From: Cristatella mucedo
Taxonomy: Eukaryota > Bryozoa > Phylactolaemata > Cristatellidae
Assembly (NCBI GenBank): GCA_009760855.2
Contig: WPIO01000057.1
Span: 252,001-316,000 of the forward strand
Direction of reading: 5' to 3'
Length of the DNA: 64,000 nucleotides
Made by a program: the position numbers and the translations under genes. A model generated the notes under the pieces. It saw only the letters and a list, made by a program, of their open reading frames with translations, did not search any database and was not told the origin of the DNA. This document shows, piece by piece, positions 28,963-40,690 of the stretch (its first letter is position 1; each line of letters opens with the position of its first letter).

Positions 28963-30380
28963 TTATGCCGCATTTGTCGTTGCTGCAATTTGCCACGCGT
29001 TGCCTGACAATGCATGGCGTAGAGGCAGTGACGGAGGTGCACCGGAATGAAGATCCACAAAACCTGGGCCGAGAGCAGAAGCTGATCTCGAAGCTTGGTT
29101 ACGTCGGCGGTCTGATGTAAAGGATCTCCCTGCTTTCTACCTTACCAAAATGAAGATCAGCTGATCACCAATTCGAACAGGACGTGCATTCCTAGTTCAT
29201 CTTCACTCAAGAGTCGAGCCTTCTAGTAATGATATTTTCTCGGGCGCTACCTTCGGTCCTGGTCGCACCTGAATTCATTGCCTAGGGGAGAGGTACTCAT
29301 ACTTCGCAACCGGGGTTTTGGTTCCCTTCGCGGACATCCTGTATGGTTCACATTGAGAGATGCTGATAGCCTTTTAGACTCATCAGCTGCAATGTGCTGT
29401 TTGATCCGACGGCCTTTAATTAAACCTTCTCCTAATCATAGCAGCTCTTGCAAGATCACCATGGCTTACTCAAGTGGCGATTCGAGATCAATCGTGAATT
29501 AGGCAGGGAGCTCTTGCTCAATGAGATAGATACTAACTGATTGTTTGAGATCCCCAAATTGTTGCCCTGGTTTGACCATGGTGCAGGGTACTTCCACTTA
29601 GAGACCGGCGTCTTCGGCTCGAGCCCTGCGAAGTATGTAAAGAGCCTGGATAGACATCCAGTTCTCTTAGTGTGTACTATGTGAATGCTGCATTTCTTGT
29701 GCACCCAAGAACAGTTAACGTTCGCGCCCACTTCAGTTCCACCGAAGTTTCTCTCGGAGGCGAAAGCAGACACCCATTGTGAGCCATCGCACCCAAATTT
29801 GTCGTGACCGATACGAGCAGCAGCGATACGATGCGAGCCCAGTCCTAAACAAAGTGAAATCAGGCGTGTCCTTTAGCAACGAGTGCCTGCAGCTCTGAGT
29901 GTCATGTCAAACCCGGGTGTCTATTTATCGCCTTTTGGCTTAGGCTGCCAGAAGAAGCTTGCACTTAATACGGGTCCTCGAGGTTGGAAACGCTCGCGAC
30001 ACTGGGAGGCTACATTTTCGCATGCGTGATACGTAAGGTTGCATGCAAAGGGCCTACAAAGAGATTGCGTCTGTAATGGTGATGTACAGTACTATTAGTG
30101 CATATTCTGGCACCTCACTCGTCGTCTAAAGTACTACATTCTCGTGCCACAATGTCAGTGTGCTCTTTCTGCGTTGTGTTTTCCTAGCGGGTGATCATTT
30201 CAAGTCAATAGGCTCCGAGGAGCCACACATTCTTTCGTCTCAAGAGGCAAAACCATGCAATGTTTTAAGCGTGAGTAGTGGCTCCAGATGAGATAACGCA
30301 CATTGTGTCTTTCGCACCATTTCGCAAACAAAGAGCAAGCATTAAATCCCAATATCCTCTATGCTCTGACTCACGCAGAC
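28963..30380. other. no gene recognised; decayed SINE and L2 traces
   Basis: A diverged SINE A is visible at about 29572-29690 (GGCTCGAGCCC, GAGCCTGGATAGACATCCAG). A possible worn L2 tail lies at 30030-30095 (GCATGCAAAGGGCCTACAAA, GAGATTGCGTCTG). Nothing else recognisable. Confidence 0.5.
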
Positions 30381-30387
30381 GCAACTA

Positions 30388-31060
30388 TAATAATAATAAC
30401 AATGACAATAATGACAAAACATTCGATATAGTGGACTCAGATAATTCAATTTCTCTCTAGGCACTTTAAAGTTGCCGCAAAGGAAGCACGACCGAATGGT
30501 TAGTGGTAGCATACTCAATAAACAAGAAGAAGAACATGGTTAGGGGTGACATGCACTGGGTCAGCTTGCAAGTATGGTTAGTGGCAGCATGCACAGTGTC
30601 AGCACACATAAGCACATAAAGGCCGAATCACATGGAACCACTAAGTGCTGTCGTAAATAAATGCGTTTTAATTTCTTTGTAAATGTGGTAAAGTCAGGAG
30701 ATGTCGTGACAGAAGTCGGAATTGAGTACCAGGTTTTGGGAGCATGCCAACTAAAGGCATGGTCTCCAAATGATTTGAGGTTTGTAGGAGGTATAGGTAA
30801 ACAATACGATTCTGAAAAGTGGGCGGTACGATGCTTAGCCTGGTAGGGGAGTAGATCTGATAGGTAGGCTGGAGCCAAAGAATGAATGAACCCAGGAGTG
30901 AGTTACAAAACCTTGAAGTCGGTTCATAGCTTGAGTAGAAGCCAGTGCAGGTTGACGAGAAGGGGTGTGGCATGGCAACTATGACGCCTACGATAGACAA
31001 TGCCAGCTGCAGAGTTTTGTCCCAGCTGTAAGCGCCCGATTGCACTGGCACACAACTAGC
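30388..31060 (-). mobile_element. L2 LINE, diverged copy
   Basis: The minus strand has remnants of [60 protein letters not shown] and DFTTFTKKLKRIYL. The 3' untranslated block, hairpin tail and TAA/TCA repeats follow. Frames are broken. Confidence 0.85.
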
Positions 31061-31221
31061 ATCTTGAAACAAAGAGTCGCACAAAAATTCTCACAACAGT
31101 ACTGCATGCAGACAATTAAACACAATTTAGGTCGACACTACAACCTCAGAAATCAGAATATACCAGGCACATCTAGAGCCAGAAGCAAAATTTCTGAGAA
31201 CTTGATAAACTTGATTTGAGT

Positions 31222-31320
31222 TGACAGAACCTACTACGCAGTTTCCGTTTCGGCAGGTGCGTTTCTCCAGTTCGCTTTCATTTCGCTTCCAGTTCGCTTT
31301 CCAGTTCTCCAGAGTTTGCT
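31222..31320. repeat. imperfect CCAGTTCGCTTTC repeats
   Basis: The 12-13 base unit CCAGTTCGCTTTC, or close variants, occurs three times in about 80 bp. Confidence 0.6.
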
Positions 31321-33200
31321 ATCATTTCAATAGTAATTCTTATGGCGAGACCTTGCAAAAGCTGCATCATTTGAAGTAAAAGATTGCTGAACGCATTTAC
31401 TAGAAATAGTTATTAGCCATGCTCCCAGAGATAGGTAGTTAGAGCAGTCAGAAGTTCGATTAAGAGCCGAGGTCACTGACTCGCTTTTCTTCTCACCACG
31501 GAAGGCCATCCCTTGTGCAATTTTGATCACATGGAGAGACGTAGAGCAGGCATGCCCACCAAACAATACCGGATTATTGTCGATAATCTTGAAAATCTGA
31601 AAAGTTACAGCGAAAAGTCACGGCATTTATTCAACGCGAAATCAGCGGTTGCTCGAACAAAATTAGGACCTAATTTTCTCGTTGTTTACAGCAGGGGCGG
31701 CGGCATAGAAACAGAGGGTGGCCCAGGTCGCAGCCCAGATATGGGAGGGGGAGGGCAAGTGAGCCCCCATGCTCCTCCGGGCACTACCACCGGAGATGAA
31801 GTTAATCGAAACTGGTGATCTTTGGAGAAGACCCGTGGCAATGGCGTTTGCATCTCTCTTGACCTAGTGTTCTCTTACTCTAGTGTTGCTTTCTTAATTA
31901 GTGGCATGACTACAGCCTTTTAGAAAGGTGCAGGGACTATTAGAAGAAATACAGTGGTAATACGGTTTGGAGAATTGTAATCTTCTTTGATTGGGAGACG
32001 AATTTCAGGAAGAGGTCACTCGTGGCCTCCTTAAATTTAAACATGAAATTGCTGCACGGAATAGAGGGTATTTGAGTCACATGGGGTTGTTATTTAGGGA
32101 AAGGAATCCAGATCCAGATCCAGAGGGGATGGTGCTAAACTAGGAATGGACTTTCAGATCATTCAGATAAAAAAGCAATCAGCCTGATCTCCACAAGGAT
32201 CGCTAGGTAAGGAGCTAACGTGGTAGCAGTTAAGGAGATGGTTGATGGTAGACTTCAGCATATTTAGATCCGACATTCAATAGTAGCGGTCATTCATCAA
32301 TATCATAATTTCATGAATCTGCCATGTCGCCCCACGAGCGACCCGAGGCATAATTAAGGCGTTAATCCCGAACAGCTCTTATGTTTCAGCAATAAGCTAG
32401 ACCCATCTGTGTGCCCAGTTTTCATGGAATTGAGGACGACGGTAAACAAGGATCGGATCAGTAGCCTGAGTGTCAGCAGCTAATTCACAGCAACCAGAGC
32501 GTACAGCCACTCGTATAGACTCATCCGGCTGCTCCTTCAGTGCCAGCTAGGTTTAAGGAGCTATTCCATGCTGAGTCTGAGCTGTGCTGAGAGTGCTGCT
32601 GCTGAGCAGGGGCATTGGCAGGACTGGCGGCCATAGGTGGCTGCCGAAGCAGCAGCTACAGCTGCTTGAGAGCTTATTTCATGGAGCTGCACTAAGGCAA
32701 GCAGCTCCATGAAGTAACCCATTTAGCCTTCTGGGATCAAAGCTGCCGGAATCAGGCAGCTCTTGATTGTGCAACGACTGCTGCAGCTGCTCGGAGCAAT
32801 TCGCTGGCTGCTTGAAGAGGTGAAGAGCCCATTTAATCTCGTTTCTAGTATATGCGATTATGATTCGAATAGACGTGATTATATCATGGGATGAAAGCGA
32901 TTTGATCACAGCACTGGATGATACAATAATTGTGTGCAAACCCAATACGGCCAAGACGGTTAGGCTAGCCTCTGCCAGTCAAAGCCATTATTCAAGCAGG
33001 GCAAGCTAACACGCTTGTGCAGACGCTGTATGTAAATAATTATACAATATGTAGACGATTGTATGCAGGGCCATTGCCTGTATGTTAGGGCACACTGCAG
33101 TGCCACATGGGAATCTCATACAATTATCCAACACAGCAGTAACATGCTGCAATGTGCGAGCACTCGCTCTAGCTCAGAGCTGGTTGCTGCCCCTCGAGCT
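31321..33200. other. no gene recognised; CpG-poor, GCTGC-rich sequence begins
   Basis: Open frames lack family features. From about 32.1 kb CG dinucleotides become rare and GCTGC/GCAGC words frequent, for example 32570-32800. A minus-strand frame at 32679-32954 is open for 91 codons but has no recognisable motif. Confidence 0.4.
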
Positions 33201-33206
33201 AAGGGC

Positions 33207-33385
33207 AGGGTAGCCGTAATGGCTCACTAGGTAAGGCGGTTGCTTTTCGCGACCTCGGCCCCGAGGTCGTGAGTTCGAATCTTGCGGTGGGGACAATCCT
33301 TTATCGCTGCTGCAAGCGGTGGAGATAGCCGTAAAGGCTCTTCTGTTGCTATGCAAAAAGAGGCTGTTAAATCAGCTAGTATTTT
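33207..33385 (+). mobile_element. SINE B, near full length
   Basis: Head GTAGCCGTAATGGCTCACTA with an A-box-like spacing, B-box GAGTTCGAATC, then GACAATCCTTTATCGCTGCT, GATAGCCGTAAAGGCTCTTC, TTGCTATGCAAAAAGAGGCT and GTTAAATCAGCTA, ending in a T run. A second tRNA-derived family, distinct from SINE A in the body and tail. Confidence 0.8.
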
Positions 33386-33390
33386 TTTTA

Positions 33391-34423
33391 CACAGCGACA
33401 GTCTTAAAGTCACTGTCTAGCACAGCCAGAAAAGTCCTTGGTCCTTTACTCTGTGACAGCATCTACGGCTTCATCAGCCCGTGGCTTCTGCTGCTGTAAA
33501 GCACATCAGGCACCCGCAGACCATCCTCTGTTCCGATGGCAGCAATTCTGTCCCGAAGAGCCAGGTACAGCATTGCAGATGACGTAGCAGCACAGATGTC
33601 ATACACATTTTCGTCCCACGAGTGTCTCCACAGTCTCTGTCCTGTATGATTAGAGCAGTCTACTACGTTCTTCTTTCTGTCACTGCTTAAATTCACCTCT
33701 CCACAGCTGGTAACTATGACAGCAGCAGCCATAGCAACCACAGAGCTGATGCCATAGTCAAGCTTCTGTTTAGCTTGGACGCCCCCACCAGTCAGACTGG
33801 CCAGCAGCAGCTGGTTATTGCAAGCAGCAGCTACAGCTACAGCCATTAACTATGCGCATGGACTGACAGATGCCAGAAGATGCCATTTGCTGCATTTCCT
33901 CCTGCATTTCCTCATTGACTCGCTGCTCCAGAAGCCACGATTCACGCGAAGCAGCAGCAGCACTGCATCTGAGCAGCAGCGCAGAATCCCTCAGACCCAC
34001 TTCGGTCATGCGTCGGTCGTGCAGCTCGTCCACCAAGAAGACCAACTCGGACATCTCGGAAACCCAGCTTTGCCGTGCTGTCCTTGCTCCTCTAGGCGGG
34101 TACCAGCTGCTCAGCTGGGCCACTCTGGGCCACTTGCGTCGTACTCCAACAAGCAATGTCCAGAGGCAAGCAGCAGATGGCCGTCTGCTGTGATAGCCAA
34201 GTCGCAGCACTCCACAGCCACCGAAATGCTGCTGGCTGCTCCCTGGCCTCAGCTCACTGTCCTCAGCATCGTCCAGCACTGACGGGGGGGGGGCCTGACT
34301 CGAGGCTACAATCTGACAAACAAATTGCACGTGCACGTGCTGTAGCCGGCGGTTCCCAAGAATAACTGCAATACGTCTGCCGTTTACATAACAAACGACA
34401 CAAAACTGCTGTTTTGATTCCAA
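33391..34423 (-). pseudogene. decayed coiled-coil plus beta-propeller-like gene
   Basis: I do not recognise the family. The minus strand first gives an open stretch (34423 to about 33815) ending in a helical, Glu/Gln-rich segment (VNEEMQEEMQQMA). A different frame (33846-33463) follows with blade-like repeats: NNQLLLASLTGGGV, SSVVAMAAAVIVTSCGEVNL, VVDCSNHTGQRLWRHSWDEN and MLYLALRDRIAAIGTEDG. These resemble WD40/NHL/PQQ-type propeller blades. A TAG interrupts at 33463, after which the same frame continues with GPRTFLAVLDSDFKTVAV to a TAA. A one-base frame change near 33830 and the TAG point to a pseudogene, but an intron or sequencing error could explain either break. Confidence 0.4.
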
Positions 34424-35324
34424 CTTATGCAGACTAGTGCTCTGGGTTTACTCACCAACTTTCATGCAACTGAGCTGATGCTTTCTCATACTCTGGCCAT
34501 TGATGGCCCGGTCAGCCAGCTTTCTTTTTACACACTTGAACAGCAATAAATCTGCTATTTCCAGCAAAGGCTTCGAGTAACAGCTGTTTTCATTTCAAAC
34601 TATAGCAAACAATGTTCCAGGTGTAGGTGTCAGATGCTTTTTAATGAATGCCACAAGGCACAGTGTAGTCGTGCATTGAGATTGAGAAATGTAAGCTGCT
34701 GTCTTGACATTGCGAACTATTAATTTGACAATGACCTGGACAAGTTAAGTCTTAGCTCCAGGATGGACAACAGTGATTAAGATTTCAGTAGTTCCTTTGG
34801 TATTTCTCATTCAATTAAAATTCACCATGCCATAAAAGTTTCCATTCCCGACAAGGTGACTTACACTCAGCTTCAAAACAATCCAGCCAGAAAAGCTTCA
34901 GCAGCTGCAGCTGTTAATACGTTTGGGTAATAAGAGGATTTTCTATGATGCCAGGATTACCAAAGCTATGAGCAGCACGTAAAAACATTTATTGACTGCC
35001 CAAAAATTAACATACATGCAGTTGGCATGAATAGTTTATCGTGACATAGTCCAATCACGATTTTGTATGGCCTCAGGAAGAAATAAAAACTACCAGCTTC
35101 CAAATTGTCTCTACGGCTGCAGCACGTTTCATAGAGCCCGAGTTTCATTGGAAAGGTCGGCTACTAGTGCAGGCTAAACACCCTGCCACAGCTGCCTGTT
35201 GGTATAGTCTGCCACTGAATCTGGGTCTGTCACTTCATCAGCACCACACCGTATTCGTAAGAAAATACTTTACTAAATTTATTGCTGATCAAGCCGTTGA
35301 TATTTCAATGTTCATATATAGTCC

Positions 35325-35463
35325 AGCAGTGAAGTTGCTCGCCCCGACCACGGTCTGGCTGAGACCGTTGGCTCGAGCCCCCTCCCCGAGGCATATGTGA
35401 AGTGCCTGAATAGAGATTAAGTTCTCTTGGGGTGCTATACAAACGAATTATATTATATTATAT
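35325..35463 (+). mobile_element. SINE A
   Basis: Plus strand: TTGCTCGCCCCGACCACGGT, GGCTCGAGCCCCCTCC, GAGGCATATGTGAAGTGCCT, AGAGATTAAGTTCTCTTGGG, GTGCTATACAAACGAATTAT, ending in (TATAT)n. Confidence 0.88.
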
Positions 35464-35689
35464 TATAAATACTCTGCTTTTGGTTCGTTGCATTTAGCTG
35501 CAAGCTAACGATCACACGTATGCAGCAAGCCTCTGTCATGTATAAAGACACACTAGCAACATATTACCATACAATGCAGTCTGTATCTATCATCTTTGAT
35601 ATGATTTGTAAATCCTTCAATAGAAAAGCTGACTGGCTAACCACAATGTGCTGGACTAACAATACTATGAATATAATATCTATACGTCG

Positions 35690-35785
35690 TCCATATAGAA
35701 ATCTAGTTCCTAACTAGAAACTAACTAATAATTGAAACTAACTAATAATTGAAACTAACTAATAAATGGAAATAAAACTAACTTA
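35690..35785. repeat. AACTAACTAATAATTGA tandem repeat
   Basis: AACTAACTAATAATTGA is repeated about three times directly 5' of the L2 copy that starts at about 35770. It may mark the 5' junction. Confidence 0.75.
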
Positions 35786-36768
35786 CTTGTTATGGGAAAA
35801 CCCAGTCTGATTCAGAAATTGGAAAGGCTGACGCTCAAAATTGGCTCTGCCAGCATATCTCCTGTTGAATCAGCTCGAACTCAAGGTGTCATGTTCCAAA
35901 GCGACCTCTCGTTAGACGACCATATCAGCTCCACAGTCAAATCCGCCTATTTTCAGCTTCATAACATTGCTAAAATTGGGGCTTGTTTGGATAAAGATAC
36001 CACGTCCAAGTTGGTCCATGCATTCGTGACATCCCGTCTCGACTTCTGCAACTCACTGCTTACTGGCCTACCAGCATGTGCGATCAGGCGATTGCAGCTG
36101 GTGCAAAACTCTGCAGCTAGACTTGTCTGTCGTGAGCGTCGAAGTTGCCACATCACACCGCTTCTCGCCGACCTGCACTGGCTAACAGTCAAGCAACGGA
36201 TTGACTTCAAGATTTTGTCGCTCACTTTTAGGTCCCTTCATTCTTTGGCTCCAGCCTATCTGTCAGATCTACTGCCCCACCAAGACAAGCATCGTACCAC
36301 CCGCTTTTCGGAATCCAACAGTCTAGAAATACCTCGTACAAACCTCAGATCCTTTGGAGACCGTGCATTTAGCTCGTATGATCTCAAAGCCTGGAACTCC
36401 CTCCCGACTTGCGTCAGAACATCCCCTGACTTGACCACATTTAAAAAGAACTTAAAACACACCTATTTAGGACAGCATTTAGTGGGTCTTGTGATTCGTC
36501 CTTGATGTGCTTATGTGTGCTGACACTGTGCATGCTGCCACTAACCACATTTGCATGCTGACCCTGTGCATGTCACTTATCAAGTGCATTATTATTATTA
36601 TTATTATTATTACCCCTAACCATGTTATTCATGTTGTTTGCTTATCAAGCAGGATATTACTCACCATTCAATTGCATTTCCCTTTGCAGCAAATGTAAAG
36701 CACCTAGAGAAAGATTGAGTTCTCTGAGAGCGCTTTATCAAGTGCATTATTATTATTATTATTATTCC
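35770..36768 (+). mobile_element. L2 LINE, long copy with a duplicated tail
   Basis: Best preserved RT C-terminal frame (35792-36505, about 237 residues): [116 protein letters not shown]. The 3' untranslated region is interrupted at 36572-36611 by a second CTTATCAAGTGCATT(ATT)n segment, normally found only at the very end. The regular hairpin tail with (ATT)n follows at 36685-36768. Confidence 0.93.
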
Positions 36769-36769
36769 T

Positions 36770-38780
36770 ACTAAGTGCGGTATACAGGCATAGCAAGACA
36801 ATTTAAATCGCAATTACCTGTTCGCAGCATCGGCTCTTCAGTCCAGCGCTGGCATGTTTTATCCAATCTGTCGGGCACCGGCTCCTTAATCGTGCATAGG
36901 TCGCAGCAGTTAAGAAGGCAGTTGAGCAATGTGGCTGGCGGTGAAATAGCACCACAGAGAGGGCAGCCTAGTGTCCTTGCAGCTTCTGAATCCATTGCAA
37001 ACATGGGTAGTAAACCTAAAGCAAGACAGTTTCAAGAGTGAACACACAGAACCTGTACTTATCCTACCTCTTACTCATGCATCTTCAGACTTCGGTGATA
37101 TCAGAAGTAGAATCATAGATAATGCTATGCTACAGGTGTCCGCAGTACAATCGGCGCAATACACACAATCGATGGTCTAGACATTATAAAAGGGTACTGA
37201 AGTGGTGATTATTCAGTTGTATCCAACGGCTGCTGCCATTATATAGCCCTTCTTTAGACTTGATATATATGCTGCTCTACGTTAAGGACAGGAAATGGCT
37301 GCTAAAAAGGGGATGGGCTTTCATGGCTGCTGCCACGATCTGCTCCAGTCAGTAATTCAGATAATTCATCAGGTAATCCATCGGTGCACCTTCTATGACT
37401 AGCCACCTATGCTTCGAAGCACTGCCTCTACTAATATCCCTAACACGACTGCAAGAACTAGCACAGGCTACACGGATTGTGTTTGCAGCAACAGACTTTG
37501 GTTTGTGAACGGCTGCAGCTCTTAGCTACCTGTTACAAGCACAAACACTAGAATAGGTGCAATGTCATCCTACTGAAGCCCAATCAAGTGGGCTAGACAG
37601 TTCATGCAGACCGCTATATGTTTGTTACGTTGACTTCCAAGGCTAGCCCAGTCAAGTGCAAGCCAATTTCCGTGTGAATTATTCAATCAATTGCAAAAGC
37701 ATTCGGTATGCACCAAACATGGTACTCAACAGTCCATTGTAGCACAGCTGCTCAATTCAAAAATCCTTCAGCGAATTATCAACTAATCTATTGAGAAATT
37801 CTAAGAGCACAATTACAAGGTCAGGTTAGATGAGCTGCCAGAAAAAAATACCAAAAATCCATACCAAATTGCAGTTTTGTGCATCAAGACAATGCCTGCT
37901 TGACAAATAGAACAGCATTGGCGCTACCCCTAAAGTCGAACTCCAAGAAAAAATAGCAGAGTACATGGATTGAGCATTATTGCTTGTCGACAATATCAAG
38001 TCTGACACGAGGTAACATTTGAGCGGCTCTTAATGCCAAGACAGATAAGAAAAACCAGTCGCTGCACAAGGAACTCTGAAAAGATTACTGAAAAACCAAA
38101 GCTATGAGATTTATACGGGCTATATGCTAAAAAAACACGTCCGCGAACACCTGCACTAACCTACAGCTAGGCAAGGTAAAATCATGCTTCAGTTGTGTGG
38201 CTCTGTAATAGGTTTTGCTGCAGTCAGAAATTAAAGAAATACTACCTGCAGTGCAGCCAGTGTTGCAATGATTCTGCTTTGTGCACTGCTGAAAGATTAT
38301 GCACGCACATGTCACCTACATCAAACTGACTACGACTGTACAGTAACAATGCCAACTCATTTGCCGATGTTCCTAATTCGAATGGAACAACTTGCACACA
38401 TTATACGATAGCAGTTGCATTTACAGGTTTGATTACGAAAAATAGCAATTCTTGCAGTCAGAGTAATTGCACTGGGCAAGCTAGTGCACCCAACAGAAAC
38501 GAGAGGCACTGCCCATTCAGACCGATTCTTAGCCTAGCTATTTAGATACGTCACGTGACACCTAAGTACACTACATGTCTTGATTTAAGCTCGAACTCGT
38601 TCGTCAGTTAACCATCTTAGCCTCAGCTGCAGACAATGGAAACCTTTTCAGCAAGGAACAAAAGTGAATTCTAGGCACTTTACAGAGCCCTCCGTTACCA
38701 TTTGGGTGGCGCTCCAACGGGCAACCATTGCTTAAGCTCACTGGCCCTGCCCACCCACGCCCGTAGCCATGCCCAGATCG
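36770..38780. other. no gene recognised; CpG-poor region
   Basis: About 2 kb of AT-leaning, CpG-poor sequence without conserved coding motifs, tRNA-like boxes or L2/SINE tails. Short open frames show no family features. Confidence 0.45.
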
Positions 38781-38782
38781 CC

Positions 38783-39021
38783 TCATTCTGCCCAGAGCCT
38801 CCATCTCGTATAGCGATACGGAGGCGTCTCCCCGTGAGACGGCTTCTTCTTCAACTCGCGCTCGATCGCTGCGGTGTCGACGTTCAACCCGATACGAAGG
38901 TATTTGGCTCTTCCGATTTGAGCTTTGAAAGCCCGTCGTCTCGACTCTGGTCTGACGCCCGAAGCTGGGAGACCCGACCAAACTCGCCGAAAAAACCCGC
39001 CAAAAGCTCCGTCTTTCACTG
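38783..39021 (-). CDS. exon-like open frame, unidentified protein
   Basis: After a plausible acceptor (ccgcagttcttctacag) the minus strand reads KDGAFGGFFRRVWSGLPASG, AFKAQIGRAKYLRIGLNVDT and AAIERELKKKPSHGETPPYR, and ends YTRWRLWAE-stop. The balanced composition and the helical ERELKKK stretch look like real protein rather than chance. I could not place it in a family. If real it is the last exon of a minus-strand gene whose other exons would lie above 39.1 kb, where I found none. An overlapping frame (38604-39056) is less protein-like. Confidence 0.3.
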
Positions 39022-39449
39022 TAGAAGAACTGCGGCAGACTACGGTGTTGGTTCAAACTTCTAAGGTTACCCTTAAGTGGAATTTTTACAAGGCAGGCAA
39101 ATACCTACCCCGCGCCCACTCATAAGATCGCAAACGCTACCAACGCCCACCCAGTACGCATGGGTACGGTTATGGGAAACCAACTGAACTCTGTTTGAAA
39201 AATCTGCACGGAAAGGATGGCAATTAGCTATCTCGCTTTGGCGGTGCAGTGCTTTGTGAAAGTCGTGCTCTGACCTCTCAAAATGCAATTTTCAGGCATT
39301 AGTTTGCCTGGTCAGTGAGGCACACTCTGTGAGGTAAACACATTGGGAGCACGCGAATGAAATAGAATGACTGCACAAAGTTATAGGCTTGTCCCGCGGC
39401 ATTTCTCTATACGGCTGCAGCCATTTGAGTAATTAAAGAATACGATACG

Positions 39450-39580
39450 GTTTAGTCCAGCCGTTAAAGCGCTCGCCCCGACCAAGGTCTGGCCGAGGGC
39501 GAAGGCTCGAGTCCCCGAGGCATATATGAAGCGCTTGAATAGAAATTAAGTTTTCTTGGAGTGCTGTACAAATGAATTAT
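39450..39580 (+). mobile_element. SINE A
   Basis: Plus strand: TTAGTCCAGCCGTTAAAGCG, CTCGCCCCGACCAAGG, GGCTCGAGTCCCCGAGGCAT, AGCGCTTGAATAGAAATTAA, GGAGTGCTGTACAAATGAAT, merging into TA repeats. Confidence 0.88.
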
Positions 39581-39629
39581 ATATATATATATATATATAT
39601 TGTATATGTTATATATATATACGCACACA

Positions 39630-39688
<59 letters not shown>

Positions 39689-39690
39689 TG
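39577..39690. repeat. compound (TA)n(CA)n(TA)n microsatellite
   Basis: TA repeats continue the SINE tail, then ACACAC from 39622 to about 39672, then TA again to about 39688. Confidence 0.95.
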
Positions 39691-39921
39691 AATGGCGAAG
39701 CAAAAGCCGGTAGCTGACGATAGCCAGTCGCGGCTATAGGACAAGACGATAAATGCCAGGGCAAAAGCGAAACGACTTCCGATGACAGCGCCAGGTGGCT
39801 TTCACGCGTAGTAACAAGTCAACTTGTGTTAAGAGCAGTTAAGCTAAAGGTTAAAAACTGCCCACGCGGCAGGGTTAAACCGAGCTCAACCCGAATAAAC
39901 GCGTTCAGCTGTTGGGACAGG

Positions 39922-40080
39922 CCGCGATAGCCCGTAAGGTACTCGCTCTTAATGACCGTGTCGTGCGTTCGAATCCTGCAGTGGGCAATGCTTTATTACC
40001 ACATGCGAGAGGCAATAATAACCGCTAAGGCTCTTATGAAGCTATACAAGCGAGGTGCTAAGTAAGCTATTATTATTATT
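39922..40080 (+). mobile_element. SINE B
   Basis: Plus strand: GATAGCCCGTAAGGTACTCG, B-box CGTTCGAATCCTG, CAATGCTTTATTACCACATG, AACCGCTAAGGCTCTTATGA and AGCTATACAAGCGAGGTGCT, ending in ATT repeats. Confidence 0.75.
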
Positions 40081-40592
40081 ACTTTTCTTATCCACACCAA
40101 AATTAACGCCGAGCCACGGACGACGGCAGAAACTGCCAACCAAGTGCAGTAGCATGACCGCCTTTACCGAAGGCATCGAGAAACGGCGCGGAGATGATTA
40201 AGAAAAATTATTCGAACGGAAGAGAGACGATAGCAACAGGAGGGCAAAAGAGGGGCTGCCCGAGCCAGCCAGCTCGGCTAAGTCCGGCTCAGCTGAGCTC
40301 GTTCGCGGCTGGCTGCAAAAAAATAGTAAGCCTATCACGAACCTGCGATAAATGTTCTGCTTTCAATAGCGCAGAGACAACCGAGTTGCAAAGGCCGCCG
40401 CTAGAAATTGTGTGGGCCGAGCGAACTCGTCTGCACGCACCATGTCTCGGAAGAGGAACGTAAGCCGCCGAGCGACGTCAGAGGAAGTGGGGGTGCTGTG
40501 CGCGTGTATTCTTGCGCGCTAGCCGCGCCGCAGAGGATCCGAGCAGTGACGAGCAAGGCTGCGAAACAATATGTCGTAGATAAAATATACTG

Positions 40593-40690
40593 CAATATAT
40601 TGGTGACAATATATTGTGCTGATTCGTTTGACTATGCCAATATATTGTACGGGATTGGTTGACAATACCAATATATTTGACAATATATCG
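40593..40690. repeat. CAATATATTG palindrome array
   Basis: CAATATATTG, a 10-base palindrome, occurs exactly at 40593, 40607 and 40638, with near copies at 40669 and 40681. The copies at 40607, 40638 and 40669 are spaced 31 bp. Confidence 0.85.

Noticed and set aside
32100-39300. Possible assembly chimera or foreign contig joined into the window
   Set aside because: SINE A, SINE B and L2 copies of the same families lie inside the segment, so it comes from the same genome.
39464-39703. Cys-Val repeat protein on the minus strand
   Set aside because: It is the translation of the CA/TA microsatellite.
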